This document shows positions 17,601 through 24,189 of a DNA stretch of 64,000 bases, one piece after another; position 1 is the stretch's first letter, and each line of letters starts with the position of its first letter. Position numbers and translations under genes: made by a program. The stretch lies in NCBI RefSeq assembly GCF_023544465.1, contig NZ_JALPVL010000011.1, positions 124,001 to 188,000 of the forward strand, written 5' to 3'. This stretch comes from Paractinoplanes maris. GTDB taxonomy: Bacteria; Actinomycetota; Actinomycetes; Mycobacteriales; Micromonosporaceae. Below the pieces are notes generated by a model. The model did no database searches. It was given only the letters and a program-made list of their open reading frames with translations, and had not been told where the DNA came from.

Positions 17601-19247
17601 CTGACCGGGGACACGGTCGAATTCTGTCTCGAGCTGCCGGACGACCGGATCCGGCCCGTCGTCGAGCGCTCCCTGCTCACCGCCTGGGCCGACGCCGTGA
17701 TCCGCGAGGACGACCGGCTCCGCCCGATCGGCGGCCTCGAACACGACCACCTGGTCGACGAGTTCCGGGCCCTGGACGCCGCGCTGACCGCCGAGGCGCC
17801 GGCAACGATCAGCGCGGCCGTCGAGGCTCGCCGGGTGGCGGTCCCCGACGACATCGCGCTGCTGCGGCGCGAGGGTCTGAAACAGAGCCGCCACCTTCCC
17901 GTACGGGATCTGATCGGCCAGGCCCGGCAGACGGTCCAGACCGGCAAGCCGTGTTTCCTGATGTCCCCGCTCGCCGTCAGCCAGTACCTGCCGCCCGACC
18001 TGACCTTCGACGTCGTCATCTTCGACGAGGCGTCCCAGATCGCCCCGGCCGACGCGGTCAACTGCGTCTATCGGGCCGAGTCGCTGATCGCCGCCGGGGA
18101 CGACCGCCAGCTGCCGCCGACCTCGTTCTTCTCGACGCGGGCGGACGCCGACGACGGCACCGACGTCAACGACTTCCAGTCCATCCTGGAGCTGGCCGAG
18201 GGATGCGGCGCGTTCCCCGGCCTCGGGCTGGGCCGGCACTACCGCAGCCGGCACGAGGCGCTGATCGCCTTCGCCAACCACCGCTTCTATCAGGGCCGGC
18301 TGCTCACCTATCCGGGCGCCGACGCCGACCCCGAGACCGGTGTGGAGTTCGTCCCGGCCGCGGGCACCTACCGCCGGGGCGGCGCGCGGGACAACCCGGT
18401 CGAGGCCGAGAAGGTGGCCCAGCGCATCATCGCCTGCCTGACCACCCGGCCCGACCTCTCGCTGGGCGTGGTCACCTTCTCGGTGGCCCAGGCCGAGGCG
18501 ATCGAGGTGGCCGTCGAGCGCGCCGCGGCCCGCCACCCCGGACTGGAACGGCTGCTCGACGGCGACCGGCTGACCGGCTTCTTCGTCAAGAGCCTCGAGT
18601 CGGTGCAGGGCGACGAGCGCGACGTGATGATCTTCTCGGTCGGGTACGGCCGTGACGAGCACGGCCGGATCAGCGCCAACTTCGGCGCCCTCAACCAGCC
18701 CAACGGCTGGCGGCGGCTGAACGTCGCGATCACCCGGGCCCGGCGGCGCGTCGAGATCATCTCGTCGGTCCGGGCGCGCGACATCCCGGAGTCGGCCAAC
18801 CCCGGCGTCCGGCATCTGGCCGCCTACCTCGACTTCGCCGAGCGCGGCCTGGCCGCCGTCCCGGCCGGACCGGTGGCCGCCGACCCGCTGGTGGCGGCGG
18901 TGCTGGAGACCGTGCGCTCGTGGGGATACGACGCGAAGGCCTTCGTCGGTGGCGACGGCTATCGGGTGGACATCGGGGTGCGGCACCCGACACCCGGCCG
19001 TGGCTACGTGCTCGGCGTCGAATGCGACGGCCCGTTCTACGCCTCGCTCGGCGCGGCCCGCGACCGCGACCGGCTGAGCGCCGGGATCCTCACCGGACTC
19101 GGCTGGCGGCTGCACCGGGTCTGGGGCACGGCCTGGCACCACGACCGGACGGGGGAGCAGAGGCGGCTGCGCGAGGCGATCGAGAAGGCCGTGGGGCCGC
19201 TGCCGGCCCGGCGCGCGGGCCTGGTGAGACTGCAACCGGTCTCCTGA
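14643..19247 (+). CDS. DUF4011 / SF1 helicase / MTES_1575-type nuclease fusion
   Basis: A 1534-residue protein. The DUF4011-like start is WRDGLVNLDGGNRLLNLRP. The helicase follows with Walker A GPPGTGKS at about 280-287, Walker B FDEAS with Asp1128/Glu1129, GDDRQLPPTSFF, SVQGDERDVMIFSVG and NVAITRARRR. The middle holds long Ala/Arg-rich helices. The C-terminal 110 residues match the PD-(D/E)xK REase_MTES_1575/Vsr-like fold: GVECDGPFYASLGAARDRDR (Glu about 1460) then LGWRLHRVWGTAW. The architecture resembles helicase-nuclease proteins linked to phage defence; that role here is inferred. A Gly/Ala-rich linker interrupts the helicase near residue 865. A palindrome overlaps its stop codon and a WD40 gene follows. 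Confidence 0.9.
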   Translation: MGAETPRAAVRAWRDGLVNLDGGNRLLNLRPSAAGSLEVAGPGAPEIVAALRSGETFGFLPADATPAPGSLFRTGLGPVALGSTLRRLQRRSRQDLLDRGVATLHLAVGVLRWRDEEGAAFASPVLLLPAELVARGPGDVPRLRERDDEPVVNPALALRLRRMGIAMPAPPTGGELDVRGYLNALRATVSNRDWPVDEGVLLSCFSFHKEAMYRDLLDNEARIAGHPLVRALAGQGAPDPGSAPGTGGAHDELPLVLDADATQRACVEAALAGRSFVLDGPPGTGKSQTIANIIGCLLHAGKRVLFVSEKAAALDVVRNRLAAAGLDPYLLELHSHKATRKEVARALAAALTEPPAPRPAAASTVDRRRLAELRDRLDAYATAMNERREPLGRTLHEVLGEAARLDDRPAAPMHLSTALSPETVRQMLDAADELARCRRAPAEGEDFLWREVTEPQPLDEPLRDALTALRALRSQAMTYGLSRPAEAEALSARVTLAARRPAPVDDTWLTAPSLESFERAAERRAALLAEARDAARAVHEAAGVDWHDLPDLLPPALEQGTLTAAAAELTARRHAAEADTLEQLLREAGPFATRLGLPAPVTFADLARFAAVAEPAARANRPEPFWFGPGVLAGVADAAAVLRRCAGAVVATGAECRRYFADTIVDQPVEQLADRLAHEHRGLRKLLRAYRRDWDAVAAFALPSVRPADAVAHLGAAVAWQRALRERAAAERRYAPLLGRYSRGGEAGVDEALRTAADLLRLSPPDALPAVADQICRPAPDPDLIRLGAQARTVAGWEPGPEPVLGAVARRHAQVGPFIEAATVLQAFSRAVGRGVDLAEALRLTDLRRAAADRERALHFDAESAESAGGAGRAGGAEGAGGPDAPGLTDAVAWAAEMRRLATGHDKPLTEDEAALRADPDEAAALAEAVGSWTSARDTVVAAFAASRRPEIEAALDDFDGGFLTGLLADARGQQEWLGYQHALGLLTGDTVEFCLELPDDRIRPVVERSLLTAWADAVIREDDRLRPIGGLEHDHLVDEFRALDAALTAEAPATISAAVEARRVAVPDDIALLRREGLKQSRHLPVRDLIGQARQTVQTGKPCFLMSPLAVSQYLPPDLTFDVVIFDEASQIAPADAVNCVYRAESLIAAGDDRQLPPTSFFSTRADADDGTDVNDFQSILELAEGCGAFPGLGLGRHYRSRHEALIAFANHRFYQGRLLTYPGADADPETGVEFVPAAGTYRRGGARDNPVEAEKVAQRIIACLTTRPDLSLGVVTFSVAQAEAIEVAVERAAARHPGLERLLDGDRLTGFFVKSLESVQGDERDVMIFSVGYGRDEHGRISANFGALNQPNGWRRLNVAITRARRRVEIISSVRARDIPESANPGVRHLAAYLDFAERGLAAVPAGPVAADPLVAAVLETVRSWGYDAKAFVGGDGYRVDIGVRHPTPGRGYVLGVECDGPFYASLGAARDRDRLSAGILTGLGWRLHRVWGTAWHHDRTGEQRRLREAIEKAVGPLPARRAGLVRLQPVS
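17226..17305 (+). repeat. Low-complexity GCG-rich repeat inside the helicase gene
   Basis: Roughly 9-base GCGGGAGGC-like units encode an Ala/Gly/Glu run (SAESAGGAGRAGGAEGAGG) between the middle helical region and the next helicase segment, at residues about 862-887. It is most likely a flexible surface linker subject to replication slippage. Confidence 0.7.
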
Positions 19248-19272
19248 CCGATCGGTCAGGACCGATTACGGT
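19243..19272 (+). promoter_or_regulatory. Perfect 18-bp TetR-type palindrome and promoter for the WD40 gene
   Basis: CCTGACCGATCGGTCAGG (19243-19260) is perfectly symmetric, overlaps the helicase stop codon and has no loop, so it is operator-like and not a terminator. CTGACC (19244-19249) can act as -35 with TACGGT (19267-19272) as -10 at a 17-base spacing, which puts the operator on top of the -35. TGACCGATCGGTCA is a core common among TetR-family sites; no TetR gene lies next to it. Confidence 0.6.
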
Positions 19273-19291
19273 ATTGACTCGTTGCGCTGCG

Positions 19292-20698
19292 ATGTCCAGC
19301 ATATGTCGCGTGACACCAGGGAGCGCTCCGGCGCCGGCCGCGCCGGTCAACTGCGTTGCCTTCCGGGCCGACGGCCGACGGCTGGCGAGCGGCACCCAGG
19401 CCGGCGCGGTGACCGTGCTGGAGACCAGCGACCCCTCGCGGCCGCTGGTTCTGACTGAATTTGCCCATCGCTCGGCGGTGCTGGCGGCCGCCTGGAACCC
19501 GGGCGCGTCCGATCTGCTGGCCACCGGCTCGGCCGACGGGACGGCGGCGGTGTGGCGGGTCGTCGACGACCGGCCGCCCCACCTCATGAAGGTGCTCGGC
19601 GGTCATCCCACGGCGGTCACCGGCGTCTCCTGGATGCCCGACGGCCAGCATCTGCTCTGCCAGTTGGCCGACGGGCGGGCGGCCGTGTGGCAGGCGTTCG
19701 GCGAGACCTACCTGGGTGAGATCGAGGATTGCGTACGCCTCGACGTGAGCGCCGCCGGCCTGGTGGCGACCGTCGGCGCCAACGGCTTCGTGGCCGTCCG
19801 CGACCTGGCCCAGGATCGCGTCCCGCTGGCCGGCCGGGCCGCCCCCGCCGTCGAGGCGTGCGCGTGGTCGCCCGACGGATCGACGCTGGCCCTGGCCCGG
19901 CGGGACGGCGCGATCGAGTTGCGCAACACCCACCTCGACCCGATCCGCACGATCCGGGCCGGGGACGCTCCGCTGCGCTCGGTCACCTGGTCGGCCGACG
20001 GGCGGCATGTGCTGGCCGGCGCGTACGACGGGGTGGTCTTCGCCATCGACCCGTCGAGCCGCCCGGTGTGGCGGCTGACCGACCCCACGATCCGCACCCG
20101 CTCGCTGGCCGTCGGCGGTCCGGTGCTGGCCACGGCCACCTTCGCCGGCCGGCCCTACCTGCTCGACGCCACCTCGGGCACCCCACTCACTCCTGGCCTC
20201 TCGCTGCCCGCGCTGCCCGCCCCGACCCGCCCGTTCCGCGGTGGCGTGCTGGCCGCCGAGGGCCGCGTCGTCACGGCCGGCCCGCCGGACAACCGCACCA
20301 TCGTCGTCGAGCACGACCTGCGGGTCGGCGCGATCGACTCGCTGGCCGACCGGGTGGTCGTCTCGGCCGCCCACCAGGCCGTCCGGGTGGCCCGGCTCGA
20401 CCCGGTGGCCTACGAGGTGGAGCGGGGCATCACGCTGCGCGCGCCCGAGCCGGTCCGCACCGTGGCCCTGCTCGGCACGGCCGAGAGCACCGTCGTGGTC
20501 GCCGCGTCGTACGAGTTCCGGCTCTATTCGTGGACCGTCGACTGGACCGGCCCGCCGGTCGGCCCGACGCCGGCCGGCGAGTTCGGCGCGGGCATCGCGG
20601 CCCTCCAGCGCCTCGACGAGCAGCGCCTGACGGCCACCGACAACCGTGGTGAGCTGGTCATCCTCGCCCTGCGGGCCGACGGCGCGCTGTCGGCCTGA
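19292..20698 (+). CDS. WD40-repeat beta-propeller protein
   Basis: A 468-residue predicted cytosolic beta-propeller. WD40-like blades recur: CVAFRADGRRLASGTQAGAV, then AAWNPGASDLLATGSADGTA with AVWRV, VSWMPDGQHLLCQLADGRAA, ACAWSPDGSTLALARRDGAI and VTWSADGRHVLAGAYDGVV. The blades decay toward the C-terminus. Such propellers serve as protein-binding scaffolds. ATG 19292 is preferred; GTG 19310 is an alternative, and the frame upstream is a helicase shadow. It follows the helicase-nuclease gene by 44 bases with its own operator-covered promoter, so a partnership with the helicase is plausible but unproven. Confidence 0.85.
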   Translation: MSSICRVTPGSAPAPAAPVNCVAFRADGRRLASGTQAGAVTVLETSDPSRPLVLTEFAHRSAVLAAAWNPGASDLLATGSADGTAAVWRVVDDRPPHLMKVLGGHPTAVTGVSWMPDGQHLLCQLADGRAAVWQAFGETYLGEIEDCVRLDVSAAGLVATVGANGFVAVRDLAQDRVPLAGRAAPAVEACAWSPDGSTLALARRDGAIELRNTHLDPIRTIRAGDAPLRSVTWSADGRHVLAGAYDGVVFAIDPSSRPVWRLTDPTIRTRSLAVGGPVLATATFAGRPYLLDATSGTPLTPGLSLPALPAPTRPFRGGVLAAEGRVVTAGPPDNRTIVVEHDLRVGAIDSLADRVVVSAAHQAVRVARLDPVAYEVERGITLRAPEPVRTVALLGTAESTVVVAASYEFRLYSWTVDWTGPPVGPTPAGEFGAGIAALQRLDEQRLTATDNRGELVILALRADGALSA

Positions 20699-20699
20699 C

Positions 20700-20840
20700 G
20701 CTCACTCGAAGCGGACCAGGTCGCCCGCGCCCAGCATCTCGGGCCCGCTCACTCGAAGCGAGCCGGGTCGCCCGCGCCCAGCATCTCGGGCCCGCTCACT
20801 CGAAGCGAGCCGGGTCGCCCGCGCCCACGCGCAGGATCTC
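20700..20840. repeat. Three 47-bp tandem copies of a gene's 3' end
   Basis: Units begin GCTCACTCGAAGC at 20700, 20747 and 20794, an exact 47-base period, and continue through GGTCGCCCGCGCCCA. The third copy is the true end of the YciO-like gene on the minus strand; copies one and two lie beyond its stop. Because 47 is not a multiple of three, each copy sits in a different reading frame, and each encodes a GAGD(P/L)(A/V)RFE ending with its own stop. Copy 20700 has a few substitutions. Confidence 0.9.
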
Positions 20841-21416
20841 GGGCTCGCCCCCGGAGAGGTCGACCACGGTCGTGGGCTCGGTGCCGCCCTCGCCCGAGTC
20901 GACAACCGCGTCGACGACGTGGTCGAGCGTCTCCTTGATCTCCCAGCCCATCGTCAGCGGCTCGTCCTGCCCGGGCAGCAGCAGCGTGGTCGACACCAGC
21001 GGCTCGCCCAGCTCGGCCAGGATCGCCTGAGCCACGACATGGTCGGGGATGCGCGCGCCGACCGTCTTCTTCTTCGGGTGCAGCAGCCGCCGCGGCACCT
21101 CCCGGGTGGCCGGCAGGATGAACGTGTAAGGCCCCGGGGTCGCCGACTTGACCAGCCGGAACGCCGCGTTGTTGATCTGCACGAACTGGCCCAGCTGGGC
21201 GAAGTCGCGGCACATCAGCGTGAAGTGGTGCCGGTCGTCGAGGTGCCGGATCTCGCGGATGCGGTCGAGGCCCTCCTTGCTACCCATCCGGCACCCCAGC
21301 GCGAACAGTGAGTCGGTCGGGTAGGCGATCACCCCGCCCGCCCGGACGATGTCGGCCACCTGCCGGACGGAACGGGCCTGCGGGTTGTCCGGGTGCACGT
21401 CGAAGTACTTCGCCAC
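20796..21416 (-). CDS. YciO/YrdC/Sua5-family protein (threonylcarbamoyl-AMP synthase-like)
   Basis: A 206-residue protein with the YrdC fold that binds RNA and nucleotide. The N-terminal VIAYPTDSLFALGCRMGSKE, then RIREIRHLDDRHHFTLMCRD, and GARIPDHVVAQAIL are typical of the YciO branch. True YrdC makes threonylcarbamoyl-AMP for the t6A tRNA modification; the YciO branch is less certain in function. The gene is 9 bases downstream of the stop of none on its strand but lies just after the dehydrogenase gene, which starts further upstream, so the two may be co-transcribed. Its 3' end is tandemly triplicated (20700-20840). Confidence 0.85.
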   Translation of the reverse strand: MAKYFDVHPDNPQARSVRQVADIVRAGGVIAYPTDSLFALGCRMGSKEGLDRIREIRHLDDRHHFTLMCRDFAQLGQFVQINNAAFRLVKSATPGPYTFILPATREVPRRLLHPKKKTVGARIPDHVVAQAILAELGEPLVSTTLLLPGQDEPLTMGWEIKETLDHVVDAVVDSGEGGTEPTTVVDLSGGEPEILRVGAGDPARFE

Positions 21417-21425
21417 CAGCGCAGC

Positions 21426-22265
21426 CTAGTGAGTCGCCTTCCGGTACGCGTGCACAACCGCCGCCATGTCCGCCCCGGCGTGACCGTGCTCGGCGGCCGC
21501 GGCGTACAGGTCCCGGCAGACGTCCAGGATCGGCGACCGCAGACCCCGGCGACGCGCGGCCGCGACGACCAGTTCGTTGTTCTTGAGCACGTCGTGGATC
21601 GCCGCCTGCACCGCGAAGTCCGAGTCGACGATCTTGGCCGCCTTGCCCCGCGAGACGGTGCTGGCCATCGGCCCCGCGTCGAGCACCTGCCGCAACACCG
21701 CGGTGTCGAGGCCGTGCCCCTCGGCGAAGTGGAACGCCTCGGCCAGCCCGGTCACCATGCTGATCAGGAAGGTGTTGACCGCCAGCTTCATGAGCAGAGC
21801 CCCCGGCACCGCCCCGCAATCCACGACCTGCCGGCACAGGGGCGCGATCAGATCCCGTACGAGGGAAAGGTCTTCCGCCTCGCCCGCCACCATGCCGATG
21901 AGCTCGCCCGCCTCGGCCGGCCCCCGCGACCCGGAGACCGGAGCCTCCACATACCGCCCGCCGGCGGCGACGATCCGCGCCCCCAGCCGCTCCGAGTGCT
22001 CCGGGCTGGTCGTGCCCATGTGAACGACCAGCTTCCCGCCGACCTCAGCCGGGAGGACCGCGTCGATGGCCTGCTCGGTGGCCAGCATCAGGATCACGGT
22101 GCCGGCCCGGGCGAAGACCTCGTCCACGCTCGCGGCGCGGGTCGCCCCCGGCGGTGTGTCCCCTCGATCCGTACGACTCCAGACGATCAGATCGGTGCCG
22201 GCCCGGGCCAGGTTGGCCGCCATCGGTTGCCCCATCACACCGAGCCCCAGAAACCCCACCGTCAT
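21426..22265 (-). CDS. NAD(P)-dependent beta-hydroxyacid dehydrogenase
   Basis: A 279-residue enzyme of the 3-hydroxyisobutyrate dehydrogenase family. It opens with the Rossmann motif TVGFLGLGVMGQPMAANLAR, carries the substrate-binding APVSGSRGPAEAGEL at about residue 117, and the catalytic-lysine helix LMKLAVNTFL near 165. Relatives oxidise 3-hydroxyisobutyrate, tartronate semialdehyde or related acids, and some are imine reductases; the substrate cannot be assigned. ATG 22265 is chosen because the Rossmann motif begins directly; the open frame upstream is non-coding. The YciO-like gene follows on the same strand after 9 bases. Confidence 0.87.
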   Translation of the reverse strand: MTVGFLGLGVMGQPMAANLARAGTDLIVWSRTDRGDTPPGATRAASVDEVFARAGTVILMLATEQAIDAVLPAEVGGKLVVHMGTTSPEHSERLGARIVAAGGRYVEAPVSGSRGPAEAGELIGMVAGEAEDLSLVRDLIAPLCRQVVDCGAVPGALLMKLAVNTFLISMVTGLAEAFHFAEGHGLDTAVLRQVLDAGPMASTVSRGKAAKIVDSDFAVQAAIHDVLKNNELVVAAARRRGLRSPILDVCRDLYAAAAEHGHAGADMAAVVHAYRKATH

Positions 22266-22404
22266 GCCGCTCACCGTAGAGCCGCCACCACCGCCGGCGA
22301 GGCAGCCAATTCCCGCCTCGTGGCTTCGCGCCATCCGAAACGACGGGCCGGTGCACAGTGGACTGTGAAATGCTGCGGTCGTCCGACGAGGGAAGGCAGT
22401 GCCC

Positions 22405-22638
22405 ATGCCCGTGTCCGTGAACCTCGACGCCCTGCTCGACGAGCCCTTCCGCGACCTCCCGCTGACCGACCTGGTCAACGCCCCGGTCGCCGCCCTGTCC
22501 GGAGTCAGCGACGAGGAGGCCGAGGGCCTGCGCCTGGCCTTCGGCATAGCCACGATCGGCGACCTGGCCGCCAACGATTTCGTCCGCGCCGCCACCGCCA
22601 TAGCCCGCATGGCCGAGATCGCCGGGGCGCCGGAATAG
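22405..22638 (+). CDS. Small helix-hairpin-helix-like protein
   Basis: A 77-residue acidic protein. It has LTDLVNAPVAALSGVSDEEA followed by LRLAFGIATIGDLA, a pattern of short helices and a Gly-containing turn like helix-hairpin-helix or DUF4332-type domains that typically bind nucleic acid or act as protein adaptors. ATG 22405 is chosen over GTG 22399 because AGGGAAGG ends about 9 bases before it. It is monocistronic, divergent from the dehydrogenase gene and convergent to the membrane-protein pair. Function unknown. Confidence 0.65.
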   Translation: MPVSVNLDALLDEPFRDLPLTDLVNAPVAALSGVSDEEAEGLRLAFGIATIGDLAANDFVRAATAIARMAEIAGAPE

Positions 22639-22660
22639 ATTTCGCCCGGCCCGGCCGGCC

Positions 22661-23359
22661 CTAGGGAACGTTCCAGGCGTTCAACGTGATGTTGAGAATG
22701 CCGCGGTCGTTCGCGGAGGTGACGCCGGTGATCGTCATGAAGACAATCTTCTGAGTGGTCGCTTCCTCGAGAGCCCGGTTCTTGTCGGTCCGGAAGCAGA
22801 GAGTCAGATCCTTGGCCGCCGGAATCGGGCGGCTCGCCGGTTGGGTGCGAATCTTGTCGAGGCATTCCTCGGGCGTCGCGTCGGGGCCGGACACTTCCGC
22901 TTGTTGCAGTTCCGACTGAATGGTTCCGGGATTGCATCCGGAATAGCGGACGTCGACGCCGCCTCCGGCGACCTGGGGCAGGTCGAGATCGATCGCCACC
23001 TGGTAGTTGCCGTTGTCGGCGCAGCCCGGCGACTCCGCTCGCAGCCGCTCGTCCTGGTAGGCGCGGGTGAAGGCGCCCTGCGGGTCGATGGTGCCGGTCG
23101 CGCCGGGGTCCTCCGCGGGCGCCTCGGCGCTGGCCCCGGGCGGTGGCGGCTCCTGGCTACGCGGGAGCGATGCCGTCGTCGGTGCCGTCGCCGGTGCCGG
23201 CTGCGCGACCACGGGTGAGCCGTCACTCGACCGGGCGAACGCGAGCACCGCGACCGCGACGGCTACCACGCTCAGCACGAGGGCGATGACCGCCACCGTC
23301 ATCGCCACGATCCCGGTCCGGCCGGCCCGTGGGGGTGCCGGCATCTGCGGTGTGCTCAT
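22661..23359 (-). CDS. Membrane-anchored hypothetical protein
   Basis: A 232-residue protein. A short basic cytoplasmic N-terminus (about 15 residues) is followed by one strongly hydrophobic helix (residues about 16-42), a Pro/Ala/Ser-rich extracytoplasmic linker, and a globular C-terminal domain from about residue 95 with four cysteines, which could form disulfides outside the cell. No family was recognised. It lies 8 bases downstream of another anchored protein of the same plan, so the two probably act as a pair at the cell surface. Confidence 0.7.
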   Translation of the reverse strand: MSTPQMPAPPRAGRTGIVAMTVAVIALVLSVVAVAVAVLAFARSSDGSPVVAQPAPATAPTTASLPRSQEPPPPGASAEAPAEDPGATGTIDPQGAFTRAYQDERLRAESPGCADNGNYQVAIDLDLPQVAGGGVDVRYSGCNPGTIQSELQQAEVSGPDATPEECLDKIRTQPASRPIPAAKDLTLCFRTDKNRALEEATTQKIVFMTITGVTSANDRGILNITLNAWNVP

Positions 23360-23367
23360 GAATCAAC

Positions 23368-24042
23368 TCATTTCGTGAGGACGGCGTCGGAGAAAGTGAC
23401 CGCGCCGCCCGGCTTGTTGCAGGTCAGGCGCAGCTCGAGGGTGCCGCCGCCGACGAGCGGCGTGCTGAGGGCGGACGACTCCTGGCCGGGCCGCAGCTGC
23501 ACGCGCTCGCCCTCGAGGTTGTCGATCCGGACGGTCACCTCGACGTCGTCGCCGATGCCGTCAGGGCGAACCCGGGCGCTCAGGCCGGTCGCATCCCGGC
23601 GCGGCACGGCGAACTTCACGGCGCGGTAAAGGTCGCCGTCGGTGTTGCTGGCACAGGGCAGCCGGAACGTCGTCGTGCCCGGGACCCGTTGCAGATTGCT
23701 GCCGCCGGCCAGCGGAGTCAGATCGGCCAGGGTTGTCCCGGAGGCCGCCGGGGGAGACGTGGGGCCGGGCCGGGGGGACGTGGGGCCGGGCGAAGGAGGC
23801 GAGGGCGGAGGGCTCGACGTCTCCGGTGTGGATGAGGCGGTTGTCCCCACACTCCGGGCCGGCGTCGATCCCAAGGGGAATTCGAAGCCGATCACATCCC
23901 GGCCCAGAGCGAGAGCAGTGATGACGACACCGATGATGGTGAAAACGAGAGAAGGCTCTTTCCAGCTGAACTTGCGGGCCGCTTTCCCTTCCGCCGGATC
24001 GTTTCCATTTCCCTGATGGTGCGTGCGGTCGTTTCCGGCCAA
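23368..24042 (-). CDS. Membrane-anchored protein with Pro/Ser-rich linker and jelly-roll-like domain
   Basis: A 224-residue protein. Residues about 30-50 form a single membrane helix (SLVFTIIGVVITALALG), then a repetitive Pro/Ser linker (SSPPPSPPSPGPTSPRPGPT), then a beta-rich C-terminal domain with two cysteines (LPCASN, LTCNKPGG). The C-terminal segment GDDVEVTVRIDNLEG recalls NPCBM-like galactose-binding folds that contact cell-wall or extracellular sugars, although similarity is weak. It is first of a two-gene unit with the membrane-anchored protein at 22661. Function unknown. Confidence 0.7.
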   Translation of the reverse strand: MAGNDRTHHQGNGNDPAEGKAARKFSWKEPSLVFTIIGVVITALALGRDVIGFEFPLGSTPARSVGTTASSTPETSSPPPSPPSPGPTSPRPGPTSPPAASGTTLADLTPLAGGSNLQRVPGTTTFRLPCASNTDGDLYRAVKFAVPRRDATGLSARVRPDGIGDDVEVTVRIDNLEGERVQLRPGQESSALSTPLVGGGTLELRLTCNKPGGAVTFSDAVLTK

Positions 24043-24189
24043 GGCGTCGCTCTCAAAGCCATCTGTCGTGGAATGAGGATCACGATGTGGTGTGCGAACG
24101 CCAGAGTAGGAATCGGAGATGCACGCGAGTATCGGTCGATCGGACCATGCCGCGAGTCGTTGATCCCGGATGGACAGTCCGGAAGGGGT

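Noticed and set aside
20700..20793. Transposon-generated direct repeats
   Set aside because: The units are tandem copies of the neighbouring gene's tail, with no insertion between them.
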